Source of the DNA: Akkermansiaceae bacterium UBA956
GTDB lineage: Bacteria > Verrucomicrobiota > Verrucomicrobiia > Verrucomicrobiales > Akkermansiaceae
DNA: 64,000 nt
Assembly (NCBI GenBank): GCA_002293145.1
Contig: DBCO01000019.1
Coordinates: 39,743 to 103,742, forward strand
Direction: 5' to 3'
The notes under the pieces are model-generated. The model did no database searches, was not told the DNA's origin, and saw only the letters and a program-made list of their open reading frames with translations. The first letter of the stretch is position 1, and each line of letters starts with the position of its first letter. Of this stretch, positions 7,998 through 16,152 are shown piece by piece. The position numbers were made by a program, and so were the translations under genes.

Positions 7998-9200
7998 ATG
8001 AAACGTAGAAATTTCCTCACCAGTTCCCTCGCCATCAGCGCTCTAAGAGTGCAGGCTCAGGACACCCAAGCTACCACCGAAAAATCGGCCGAATCCGTCT
8101 TGCGCGGTGCCCCCGTGATCTCCGGCCCTGATCCCGCATCTCTCGCGATTTTGCAAGCTGTGCGCGGTCCCGCTTCGGGTTATGCCGAAATTTCACTCAA
8201 TGATGGCGCATGGCAAAAAGTCTTGCCCGAGCAAAATGGTTTAGTGGCGTTGGAGGAACATGTGTTGAAGTTCTATCTACCAAACATCGCCCCAAGCACC
8301 GAACTGCGCTATCGCGTGACCGCGTCCACTGCCACCTACAAAAATGCTTATAAAATCATTCGCGGCAAAGCGGAAACATCAGATACCTATCAACTCACCA
8401 CTCTTGATCCGAAGAAAAAAACGACTCGCTTTATTATCTGGAATGATACTCACGAAAACCTCGAAACGATTCGGTCGCTTCACGAGATGACACTTGAGGC
8501 CAAGCCCGATTTCCTCGTTTGGAATGGCGACCAAACCAATGATGTCTATGCTGCCCAAAAGATGGCAGAGCAATACCTATCGCCCGGTTCCTTGCCCATC
8601 GCCAGCCACTATCCCCTCGCCTACTTGCGTGGCAACCACGACCTTCGCGGGCCTGCCGCGCGCCTCGTCGAAGGTTTCACTCATGCTCCTGGCGAAGACT
8701 TTACTTATGCCTTCCGCAGCGGTCCGGTCGCTTGCCTTGCCATGGATACGGGTGAGGACAAACCCGACGATCATCCAGTTTTTACTGGAATGGTTGGATG
8801 CGCGGCGATGCGTTCCAGACAGTCCAAGTGGCTCGAAAAGATCATCGCGGAACCTTGGTTCCAGAGTGCCCCCTACAAGATTATGTTTTGCCATATCCCC
8901 CTGTGGTGGGAAGATGAAGTCACCGACCATGGCTACTATTGGTTCCAAAAACCATGCCGCGAGGCCTGGCTCGATCTTCTCGTCAAAGCTGGTATCCAAT
9001 TGGTCATTTCGGGACACACCCACCAAACGAGTTTGTTGCCAAAAACCGCTGAGCGCCCCATGCCGCAATTGATTGGCGGAGGACCTAAAAAGGAATCCGC
9101 CACCATCACACAGATTGTCGCCGATGAGAAAAAACTCATGGTCACCATGAAAAAACTCAATGGCAAACTCGTCCATGAACTCAGTCTAGATCCGACATGA
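7998..9200 (+). CDS. Secreted metallophosphoesterase with N-terminal fibronectin-like domain
   Basis: A 400-residue protein; the ATG at 7998 gives a Tat-like signal (MKRRNFLTSSLAISALRVQAQ), preferred over an ATG 33 bases upstream. Residues about 45-130 form a beta domain like the N-terminal domain of purple acid phosphatases (ASLAILQAVRGPASGYAEI). The catalytic half has WNDTHEN, WNGDQTND, LRGNHDLRG, MFCHIPLW and ISGHTHQTS, all the metal ligands of the calcineurin-like fold. It is distinct in sequence from the metallophosphoesterase at 5962-7104. Its stop overlaps the cutC start (ATGA), so the two are coupled. Confidence 0.82.
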   Translation: MKRRNFLTSSLAISALRVQAQDTQATTEKSAESVLRGAPVISGPDPASLAILQAVRGPASGYAEISLNDGAWQKVLPEQNGLVALEEHVLKFYLPNIAPSTELRYRVTASTATYKNAYKIIRGKAETSDTYQLTTLDPKKKTTRFIIWNDTHENLETIRSLHEMTLEAKPDFLVWNGDQTNDVYAAQKMAEQYLSPGSLPIASHYPLAYLRGNHDLRGPAARLVEGFTHAPGEDFTYAFRSGPVACLAMDTGEDKPDDHPVFTGMVGCAAMRSRQSKWLEKIIAEPWFQSAPYKIMFCHIPLWWEDEVTDHGYYWFQKPCREAWLDLLVKAGIQLVISGHTHQTSLLPKTAERPMPQLIGGGPKKESATITQIVADEKKLMVTMKKLNGKLVHELSLDPT

Positions 9201-9931
9201 GACCAGTGATCGAAGTTTGTGTTGACCGCATTGATTCCGTCGTCACTTGTTCGAAAGCAGGTGTCGATCGCATCGAACTTTGCGCGGCACTCAGTGAAGG
9301 TGGCCTCACACCATCCTTCGGATTTCTTCGCCAAGCACGACAAATTTTTCGCGGCAAAATCATGATGATGATTCGCCCGCGAGCGGGAGATTTCCTCTAC
9401 CAAAGCGATGAAATCGAGATCATGAAAGAGGACATCGCACTTGCCAAATCGAACGGTGCCGACGGCATCGTATTCGGTTGCTTGCTCGCCGATGGCAGCA
9501 TCGATGCGCCCTTGTGCCGCGAGCTAATCGAAGATGCAGGTTCACTCGATATCACCTTTCACCGAGCCTTCGATGCCAGCGCCGACCTCGATGTTTCGCT
9601 CGAAACTTTGATCGAGCTCGGAATTCCACGAGTTCTCACCAGCGGTGGCCAGCCCGATGTTTGGCGCGGTCGCGATGCTCTGCAATCGCTCGTTCGTCAA
9701 GCCAACAGTCGCATTGCCATTCTGGCCGGAGGCGGTATTACCGCGGATCGTATTGCCGAAATCATCGGAGCCACTGGTTTGCGCGAAGTCCATCTTTCCG
9801 CACGCACCACGCGAGCCAGCGCTATGCAATTTCGCCGCGATGACATTCCCATGGGGGCCAGCCAGGTCATGCCCGAGTATGAACATCGCATTGCTGATCT
9901 CGATCTTTTGAAAAACCTCTGCCAATCCTGA
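9197..9931 (+). CDS. cutC: CutC family protein
   Basis: A 244-residue TIM-barrel protein with CutC features: an opening IEVCVDRIDSVVTCSKAGVD, the signature RIELCAALSEGGLTPS, then MIRPRAGDF, FHRAFD, RVLTSGG and ILAGGGI. CutC was described as a copper-homeostasis protein, but its biochemical role is unsettled. The start overlaps the preceding stop in an ATGA, so it is translationally coupled to the phosphoesterase. The length is normal for the family. Confidence 0.9.
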   Translation: MRPVIEVCVDRIDSVVTCSKAGVDRIELCAALSEGGLTPSFGFLRQARQIFRGKIMMMIRPRAGDFLYQSDEIEIMKEDIALAKSNGADGIVFGCLLADGSIDAPLCRELIEDAGSLDITFHRAFDASADLDVSLETLIELGIPRVLTSGGQPDVWRGRDALQSLVRQANSRIAILAGGGITADRIAEIIGATGLREVHLSARTTRASAMQFRRDDIPMGASQVMPEYEHRIADLDLLKNLCQS

Positions 9932-9944
9932 CGTTTCTGCTTGT

Positions 9945-11006
9945 ATGAAAATTTCCTTCCATGCTCGATTGCTCACCTACGCGGCTGTACTTGCCTACGT
10001 GGCGCTCGATCTATTCGCCTTTCGCGGTCCACTGCGCCATTCCATCGATAGTCGCAAAATCGATAGTCCAGAGTCTGTCGAGCGCGCCAAACAATCTGGA
10101 CTCGTCGCCCTCGTTCTCGGGCGCCCAATTCACCGGCCCCAATTGGAGCGCGTCGCTCAAGAACGGGCATGGATGGAAGGGAAATCATGGAGCGATGTGC
10201 CTACCGACCAGCGTAAGTTCATTCGCAAAGCTTGCCTCGGTGACCTCATCGATCACCAACTGATTCGCTCCAAAATCGCGGCAAATAAAGACGCGCTCCG
10301 CGCCTCTGAAGAAGAAATCAACCAACGCTATGCTCAGCTGCTCGCCCGTTTTTCCTCCGCGGACGATTTAGAAAAATCCATGAATCAGCAAGGCATTGTC
10401 TCCGAGCAGGAACTACGCCTCAGACTTGCCGCACAGATCGAGATGGAAAAATACATCGACCGCCAACTGCAACCACTCATTGCGGTGAGTGATGATGAAG
10501 TCGCCGGCTTCTATCACAAACACGAAAAAGACTTACAAAACCCAACAATGGCCAAGGTGCGACACATTTTTTTCGCAACTCTCGACAAAGATTCCACAGC
10601 CGTGAAAACCACCGCAGAGCAAGCGATGGCAGCACTCACTGGTAAACAAAAAACCTTCGAGCAACTCGCTGGCGAGCTCAGCGATGATCCCAAAAGCAAA
10701 GTAGCAGGTGGCTTGTTAGGGTGGATCGAGCCATCACGCATGCCCGCAGATTTTGCCATCCCCGTCATGGCCATAACTATCAATCAGCCAGTGCTTCTTC
10801 AAACCAAACTCGGCTGGCATGTGGTAGAAGTATTAGAAAAACGCGAGGCCACAAGTCGCAGCCTCGAGCAATGTCGCGAGGAAATCATCACCGCTTTGCA
10901 AAACAGTAAACGCCAGCCGGCACTTGAAAACCTGCGTCAAGCCATACGCAATGACCACCGCCTCCACACTCATATCTACGACGAAGTTCTCGATAGCATG
11001 CCGTGA
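9945..11006 (+). CDS. Membrane-anchored parvulin-type peptidyl-prolyl isomerase
   Basis: The 353-residue protein has one N-terminal hydrophobic segment (about 8-27) that should anchor it in the inner membrane facing the periplasm. A SurA-like helical region follows (residues about 60-180, with LGDLIDHQLIRSKI). The parvulin domain spans about 195-300: KVRHIFFATLDKD, then FEQLAGELSDDPKSKVAGGLLGWIEPSRMPADFA and TKLGWHVVEVLEKRE, the conserved rotamase blocks. It probably helps fold exported proteins. It begins 13 bases after cutC and closes the gene run on this strand. Confidence 0.85.
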   Translation: MKISFHARLLTYAAVLAYVALDLFAFRGPLRHSIDSRKIDSPESVERAKQSGLVALVLGRPIHRPQLERVAQERAWMEGKSWSDVPTDQRKFIRKACLGDLIDHQLIRSKIAANKDALRASEEEINQRYAQLLARFSSADDLEKSMNQQGIVSEQELRLRLAAQIEMEKYIDRQLQPLIAVSDDEVAGFYHKHEKDLQNPTMAKVRHIFFATLDKDSTAVKTTAEQAMAALTGKQKTFEQLAGELSDDPKSKVAGGLLGWIEPSRMPADFAIPVMAITINQPVLLQTKLGWHVVEVLEKREATSRSLEQCREEIITALQNSKRQPALENLRQAIRNDHRLHTHIYDEVLDSMP

Positions 11007-11589
11007 GCGATTTTTCCCAACTCAGAATGTTTCGATATAACTCCATCACCCATATGCAAAGTCAAGCCTTCATCAATGAGACGGGTATTCAAAAACACCG
11101 GGCCATGTGCGTCGGCAACTTCGACTTAGCAAAATTTTTCAGTACGTTCATGGCTCCGGACCGTGCCAGTTTTGCCAATCAATGGTATGCAGTGAGATTA
11201 CTGCAAGCCGAGGATAGATCAGAGACGCGAGAAATGCACCACCCGTGAGTAACCAAGCAAAGCATTCCCCCGAAGAAGATCCATCTCCATCGCCTGAATC
11301 CCCGATACCACCATCATTCCATCCGAACAATCCTACGAGCCCCTAGAGCATGACCAGTATCAGCAACAAAGTTGCAGGTAATGCTGACGGTTCGTAGCAG
11401 TTTGTCATAGTTTTTAAATAGTGCGTAGTTCAGTGATTATTCTTCGCCAATGCCACTGCAGACTCGCAAAACTTTGGGAATCGCGTTAGATCATACGAAT
11501 CCAGTTACCGCGACGAACCATCTGCATGCCGAGCCACCCGTTGAATCGACTTGACACTGAATCGCTTCCACAAACAACATGTCTCCGCA
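11007..11589. other. Intergenic region before Enzyme I, no gene supported
   Basis: About 580 bases without a convincing gene. A minus-strand reading frame at 11148-11330 has no good start and no recognisable family. TTGACA at 11551-11556 could be a -35 box, but I see no matching -10 hexamer at the right distance. Confidence 0.5.
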
Positions 11590-13362
11590 ATGCCTTCGAA
11601 CACACTTGCCCTCGAAACCATCATCCAAGGGATACCAGTGTCCCCAGGCATCGCCATCGCCCCGATTCATGTCACCGCCCGCGGATTTTCCGCTCCAGAG
11701 GTGTATGAAGTCAGCGAGACCAATCTGCCCCAAGAGCATCAACGATTCGAAGACGCTGTCACCAGAGCAAAATCGGATTTGGCAGAAATACAAACCCGCC
11801 TCGCCGAACTGTCATCTGATGAAGAATCGCGGATTTTTGAAGCACATATCATGGTGCTTGAAGACCAGGCCTTACTCAAACGCGTGCATCATGCCATTGA
11901 TGAACGCCAACAAAATGCCGAGTTTGCCTTCTATGCGGTCATGCAGAATTTCCTCGAAGCCATGCGCCGCATTCCCGATCCCTATCTTCGTGAACGCACT
12001 GCCGACATCGAGGACGTCTGTGAGCGTGTGCTCGATGCCTTCGAATCGAGCCTCACGAGAAAAAACATCCGCCCAGAAGATCGGCACATCCTCATCGCCT
12101 ATGACCTGAATCCCTCAGATACGGCCACCATGGATCGCAGTCTGGTCCTCGGATTTGCGACGGAAATGGGCAGCGTCAACTCGCATACAGCGATCATTGC
12201 GCGATCGCTCGGCATCCCCGCCATCGTCGGACTCGACGAGGCTATCATCGACATCACCGCGCTCACCCATGCGATCCTCGATGGCTACACTGGCAAGCTG
12301 ATCCTCCATCCCACCGAGGCCACGCTGAACACCTACCGGATGATCGAGCAAAAAAAGCTCCGCGCGCGCACAGCTCTCGACTCCTTGCGCGATGCCGAAT
12401 CCATCACCCGCGATGGCCGAAAAATCACGCTCTCCGCCAACATCGGGCTCCTCGAAGAATTGCCCGCGGTCAAAAAATCCGGAGCCACCGGCATCGGACT
12501 CTACCGCACAGAATTTCTTCTTCTCAACGAGGAACATGACGCAATCCCCAATGAGAGTGAGCAAACAAACGCCTACACTCAGATCGCCAAAGCAGTCGCA
12601 CCTCACCCTGTCATCATCCGAACCCTTGACTCCGGCGGTGATAAGTTACCCGCCGAGCCTCTCAGCGAACCAGAGCCAAACCCTTTCCTCGGCTGGCGCG
12701 GCATCCGCGTTTCGTTAGATCGACCCGAGATCTTCAAACCCCAGCTGCGCGCTGCCCTCCGCGCCTCCGCATTCGGCAAAGTCGCCCTGATGTTTCCACT
12801 CGTTTCCGGACTCAGTGAAGTCCGCCTCGCCAAGGAAATGCTGCGCATCTGCATGGATGAACTTCACAAGGAAAATGTCCCCTTTGATGAATCGATCCAA
12901 ACTGGTGCGATGATCGAGGTTCCCTCAGCAGCCATGATCGCCGATGTGCTCGCCAAAGAAGTCGATTTCTTTTCCATCGGCACCAACGACCTAATCCAGT
13001 ACACCGTCGCCGTTGACCGGGTAAACCCCTACGTTGCCGATCTATACAAGCCAACACACCCCGCCGTGATCCGTTTGATTCACCGCACCATCAATGCCGG
13101 TGCGCAAGCAGGTATCTGGACTGGCGTCTGCGGCGAAATGGCTGGCGATATCAGCCTCACCCCCTTGCTCATCGGTCTCGGTGTCGAGGAATTGTCTGTC
13201 GGTCCCCAACAGGTGCCCAGCATCCGCAAAGCCATTCGCTCACTATCACATGCCGAGTGTGCATGCATGGCTGACGATGCACTCAAGGCCTCGCTCAGCG
13301 CAGACATCCTCAAACTGACCTCAACTCTCGCGAAAAAATATTACTCTGAGCTTTTCGAGTAA
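11590..13362 (+). CDS. ptsI: PTS Enzyme I (phosphoenolpyruvate-protein phosphotransferase)
   Basis: Enzyme I takes phosphate from PEP and passes it to HPr at the head of the phosphotransferase system. From the ATG at 11590 (MPSNTLALET) the protein is 590 residues, close to the usual 575. The phosphohistidine is His199 in GSVNSHTAIIARSLGIPAIVG. The PEP-binding barrel shows GIGLYRTEFLL, NPFLGWRGIRVSLDRPEIF, FFSIGTNDLIQYT and the active Cys in GVCGEMAGD. An ATG at 11551 would add 13 unlikely residues. No HPr or Enzyme II gene is next to it; the 3' neighbour is an S41 protease. It could serve a sugar PTS elsewhere or a regulatory PTS. Confidence 0.93.
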   Translation: MPSNTLALETIIQGIPVSPGIAIAPIHVTARGFSAPEVYEVSETNLPQEHQRFEDAVTRAKSDLAEIQTRLAELSSDEESRIFEAHIMVLEDQALLKRVHHAIDERQQNAEFAFYAVMQNFLEAMRRIPDPYLRERTADIEDVCERVLDAFESSLTRKNIRPEDRHILIAYDLNPSDTATMDRSLVLGFATEMGSVNSHTAIIARSLGIPAIVGLDEAIIDITALTHAILDGYTGKLILHPTEATLNTYRMIEQKKLRARTALDSLRDAESITRDGRKITLSANIGLLEELPAVKKSGATGIGLYRTEFLLLNEEHDAIPNESEQTNAYTQIAKAVAPHPVIIRTLDSGGDKLPAEPLSEPEPNPFLGWRGIRVSLDRPEIFKPQLRAALRASAFGKVALMFPLVSGLSEVRLAKEMLRICMDELHKENVPFDESIQTGAMIEVPSAAMIADVLAKEVDFFSIGTNDLIQYTVAVDRVNPYVADLYKPTHPAVIRLIHRTINAGAQAGIWTGVCGEMAGDISLTPLLIGLGVEELSVGPQQVPSIRKAIRSLSHAECACMADDALKASLSADILKLTSTLAKKYYSELFE

Positions 13363-13388
13363 TCAATCCGCACGTTCATCGCAACAAC

Positions 13389-14639
13389 ATGAAACCGAAC
13401 ATTTTTTTGAAAAAAATCATCACGGCAGGACTCATCACGTTGCATCTCCCCACCCTGCTGTTAGGCCAGGACAAGCCCTCCAAGCCAAAGCTTTCTGTGC
13501 CTCCCGATGCTGAAGAGGCCGCCTATCCGGCGATCGAACGCTTCATCACTGTTATGGAAAAGATCCGAGCCGAACACCCTGATGTGGACAAGCTCACCTA
13601 TGATCGACTCGTCAATCATGCGCTAGAAGGCATGCTCACTTCGTTAGATCCGCACTCCTCCTACATTCATCCGGAGATGGCTGGATTCATGAAAAGCGAC
13701 AGCCAGCTTGATCCCGTCATCGCCTCTCTAGGCATCACCGTTAGCCTGCGCGATTCTGGTCCCTACATCAGTGAGGTCACTCCGTTCAGCCCCGCCGCCA
13801 AGGCCAAACTCGATGTCAATTCTTCCATCCTCCGCATCGGCGATCAAGATGCCAGCAGCATGCCGTTTCCTACCTTGCTGGAACTCCTCCGCCGCCCCGC
13901 TGGTGAAATTTCACGCATCACGGTGAAAATGCCCACCGAACCCAAGCCCAGTGATCTCGCTCTCACCCACGTCCAAGTTCTCGAAAAAGCCGTCACCCAC
14001 GCGATCTTACTCAAAAAACATCCTGGCATCGGCTACATCCGTCTTGCCCAGTTCACCGCAGGCTGTGCGGAAGAAATGGAAGCAGCCCTCGATGATCTCG
14101 AAGACCAAGGGATGAAACAACTCATCCTCGACCTCCGAGGCAATCCCGGCGGCGACCTCAATGCCACCGTCAAACTTCTCGGATTTTTTCTTCCCGCCAA
14201 GACTGCCGTCGTCACCGTGCGCACTCGCAATCCCGCCGATTGGGAAACACTAGCAACGCCCGAGAACCAACGCCGCAAGCGTGATTACCCCATCACCGTG
14301 CTCATCGACCGCATGTCCGCTTCCGCCTCCGAGCTCACCGCCGCCTGCCTACAAGACCTGAAGCGCGCCACCATCGTCGGCGAGACCAGCTTCGGCAAAG
14401 GCTCCGTGCAACACATCATCCCCATGGAAAATGGCACCGCACTGCGCATGACCGTAGCCACCTACCACAGCCCCTCTGGCCGCACGCCGCATGGTGTCGG
14501 CGTCACCCCTGACATCATCATTGAGCCAACGAGCAAAACTCCCGGCATCTTTTCTCCGCCAGACCAAAATTCGTTAGATAATTGGCAAGACGCCGGCCTC
14601 GAAGCCAGCCTCAAGCTTTTTACCGAAAGCAAAAAATAA
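13389..14639 (+). CDS. S41-family C-terminal processing peptidase
   Basis: The 416-residue protein has a signal peptide (about 1-26, ending LLLGQ) and should work in the periplasm. Residues about 60-90 match the family's N-terminal helical region (LTYDRLVNHALEGMLTSLDPHSSYI), followed by a PDZ domain (about 115-190). The protease domain has LILDLRGNPGGDLNATVKL, the catalytic serine region MSASASELTAA (309-319) and the catalytic lysine in ETSFGKGSVQ, giving the Ser/Lys dyad of Tsp/CtpA. The substrate is unknown. It starts 26 bases after ptsI and converges with the efflux lipoprotein gene. Confidence 0.9.
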   Translation: MKPNIFLKKIITAGLITLHLPTLLLGQDKPSKPKLSVPPDAEEAAYPAIERFITVMEKIRAEHPDVDKLTYDRLVNHALEGMLTSLDPHSSYIHPEMAGFMKSDSQLDPVIASLGITVSLRDSGPYISEVTPFSPAAKAKLDVNSSILRIGDQDASSMPFPTLLELLRRPAGEISRITVKMPTEPKPSDLALTHVQVLEKAVTHAILLKKHPGIGYIRLAQFTAGCAEEMEAALDDLEDQGMKQLILDLRGNPGGDLNATVKLLGFFLPAKTAVVTVRTRNPADWETLATPENQRRKRDYPITVLIDRMSASASELTAACLQDLKRATIVGETSFGKGSVQHIIPMENGTALRMTVATYHSPSGRTPHGVGVTPDIIIEPTSKTPGIFSPPDQNSLDNWQDAGLEASLKLFTESKK

Positions 14640-14648
14640 CCGCATCGA

Positions 14649-16022
14649 TCAAAACGAACCACCCAGCGCGAGGTGTAGATCGATCCTCGACTGCAAGCGC
14701 TCATTCTTGAGTCGAATCAATGAAGAGCGCGCGTTATTCGCTCGGCGTTGCGACTCTAACACGGAAAGGATGTCAGCACCCTCGATGCCTTCCGAGTAAT
14801 CGCGCTCCGCTTGCTTTTCCGCCAGTGCTGCCTGCTCCACTTCTTTTTGCAAAAAGCCTTCCTGTGCTTGCAACGAAGTCTCCGCCGCAATCGCCGCTTC
14901 TACCTCTCGGAATGCCTCTAACGAACTCTGAGCATAGTCATGGATCGCCGCGTCATTGCGCGCCAACGCCGCACGAGCTTCCGCTTGATCAGCACCACCC
15001 GTATAAAGGTTCTGAGTCAAGTTCGCTGCAATAGTCGAAACCAACTGGTCCACTTGAAACAAGCGCGAAAATGAAGCGCCCGAGGCCGCACTACCTGCCG
15101 ACAGAGAAAGATCAGGCAAGAGATTTTTCCTCGCGGCATCCGCACGATTGGCCGTAGCATAGATCCTCGCGCGCGATGCAGCGAGATCTGGACGCCGCTC
15201 CACGAGCGATGCTGGCACGCCCACAGGAATCGCTCCGCGCAGACTCGGCAATTGCCGCGCGGCCTGCGTCGTCGCCGCTGGATATCTGCCTAACAAAACT
15301 TCCAAACCACGGGCCGCGTCATCGCGCTCCAGTTGTCGTGATTTCACCAAGCGTTGCGCCGAAGATACGTTCGTGCGGCCAAGCTGCACATCCAGAGCTC
15401 TCACATTGGGAATCCCCGCTTTGTAGTTGCGCTCAATGATCCGTAGATTTTTTTCAAAAGAATCCAAGGTGGTCTGCGCGAGCACGAGTTGCTGTTGTGC
15501 GCTGATCAAATTGCAATAACTCTTCGCCGTCGTCGCCGCCAAGGATAAGCGAGCATTGCGGAACTCTGCCACCGCTGCATCGAAGTCCGCTGCCGTAGCG
15601 CGATCAAGATCCTTCAATCGGCCCCATAAGTCCGCCTCCCATGAGGCAGAAAGAGATAAGCCGTAGCGCTCAGACGCGCCTGAATCCGTATCGGTGACTG
15701 CCGCAGAGCTTCCCGTTCTCAGTTGCGGCAACAGGGCCGCGCGCGATTGGATGGTCTGCTCACGTGCCGCACGCAATCGAGCCGCAGCAGCTTGCAAATT
15801 TTGATTGTGGTTCAATGCCTCCTTCACAGTACTGCGCAATCCAGCATCAGAAAAGCCCTCAAGCCATTGCTGCGAAATGGCCTGATTGCTGCCGCTCGTC
15901 GCCGCACTCCATACCGCAGGCGTATTGATCTTCAGCGATTGCTTCGGCTTAGCCAGCATACCCAGGCCACAGCTCGAAACCACAAACGCCAGCAAAGCGC
16001 ATAACAAACATTTCAACGACAT
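14649..16022 (-). CDS. NodT/OprM-type efflux outer-membrane lipoprotein
   Basis: I start the protein at 16022 (MSLKCLLCALLAFVVSSC), a lipoprotein signal with the acylated Cys at residue 18; an ATG 6 bases upstream is equally possible. The mature protein is a TolC-like outer-membrane channel with two repeated halves. Typical phrases are QQWLEGFSDAGLRSTVKEAL, NQNLQAAAARLRAAREQTIQSRAALLPQL, the second-half RRPDLAASRARIYATANR and FREVEAAIAAETSLQAQE. It would partner an RND or similar exporter, but no inner-membrane pump or adaptor gene adjoins it. The gene is downstream of the res gene on the same strand, 130 bases away. Confidence 0.9.
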   Translation of the reverse strand: MSLKCLLCALLAFVVSSCGLGMLAKPKQSLKINTPAVWSAATSGSNQAISQQWLEGFSDAGLRSTVKEALNHNQNLQAAAARLRAAREQTIQSRAALLPQLRTGSSAAVTDTDSGASERYGLSLSASWEADLWGRLKDLDRATAADFDAAVAEFRNARLSLAATTAKSYCNLISAQQQLVLAQTTLDSFEKNLRIIERNYKAGIPNVRALDVQLGRTNVSSAQRLVKSRQLERDDAARGLEVLLGRYPAATTQAARQLPSLRGAIPVGVPASLVERRPDLAASRARIYATANRADAARKNLLPDLSLSAGSAASGASFSRLFQVDQLVSTIAANLTQNLYTGGADQAEARAALARNDAAIHDYAQSSLEAFREVEAAIAAETSLQAQEGFLQKEVEQAALAEKQAERDYSEGIEGADILSVLESQRRANNARSSLIRLKNERLQSRIDLHLALGGSF

Positions 16023-16152
16023 CGCCATGAAACTGTCAGAACGCCACGAATCTTTCAACTGAAACCCGATTCGCTGACACCAAAAGCTCATTCGAAACAA
16101 TCACCGAAAAACGTAGACAGCGCAACAAAACCTCGCAAGGCAACTACCAATA

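Noticed and set aside
11003..11248. A plus-strand frame of 81 codons after the parvulin gene
   Set aside because: No conserved motif, no signal and odd composition; probably chance.
11148..11330. A small minus-strand frame of 60 codons with a Gly/Asp-rich start and a hydrophobic segment
   Set aside because: It begins only at a TTG, is preceded by a stop six codons upstream, and matches no family I know. It could be a real small gene but the evidence is too thin.
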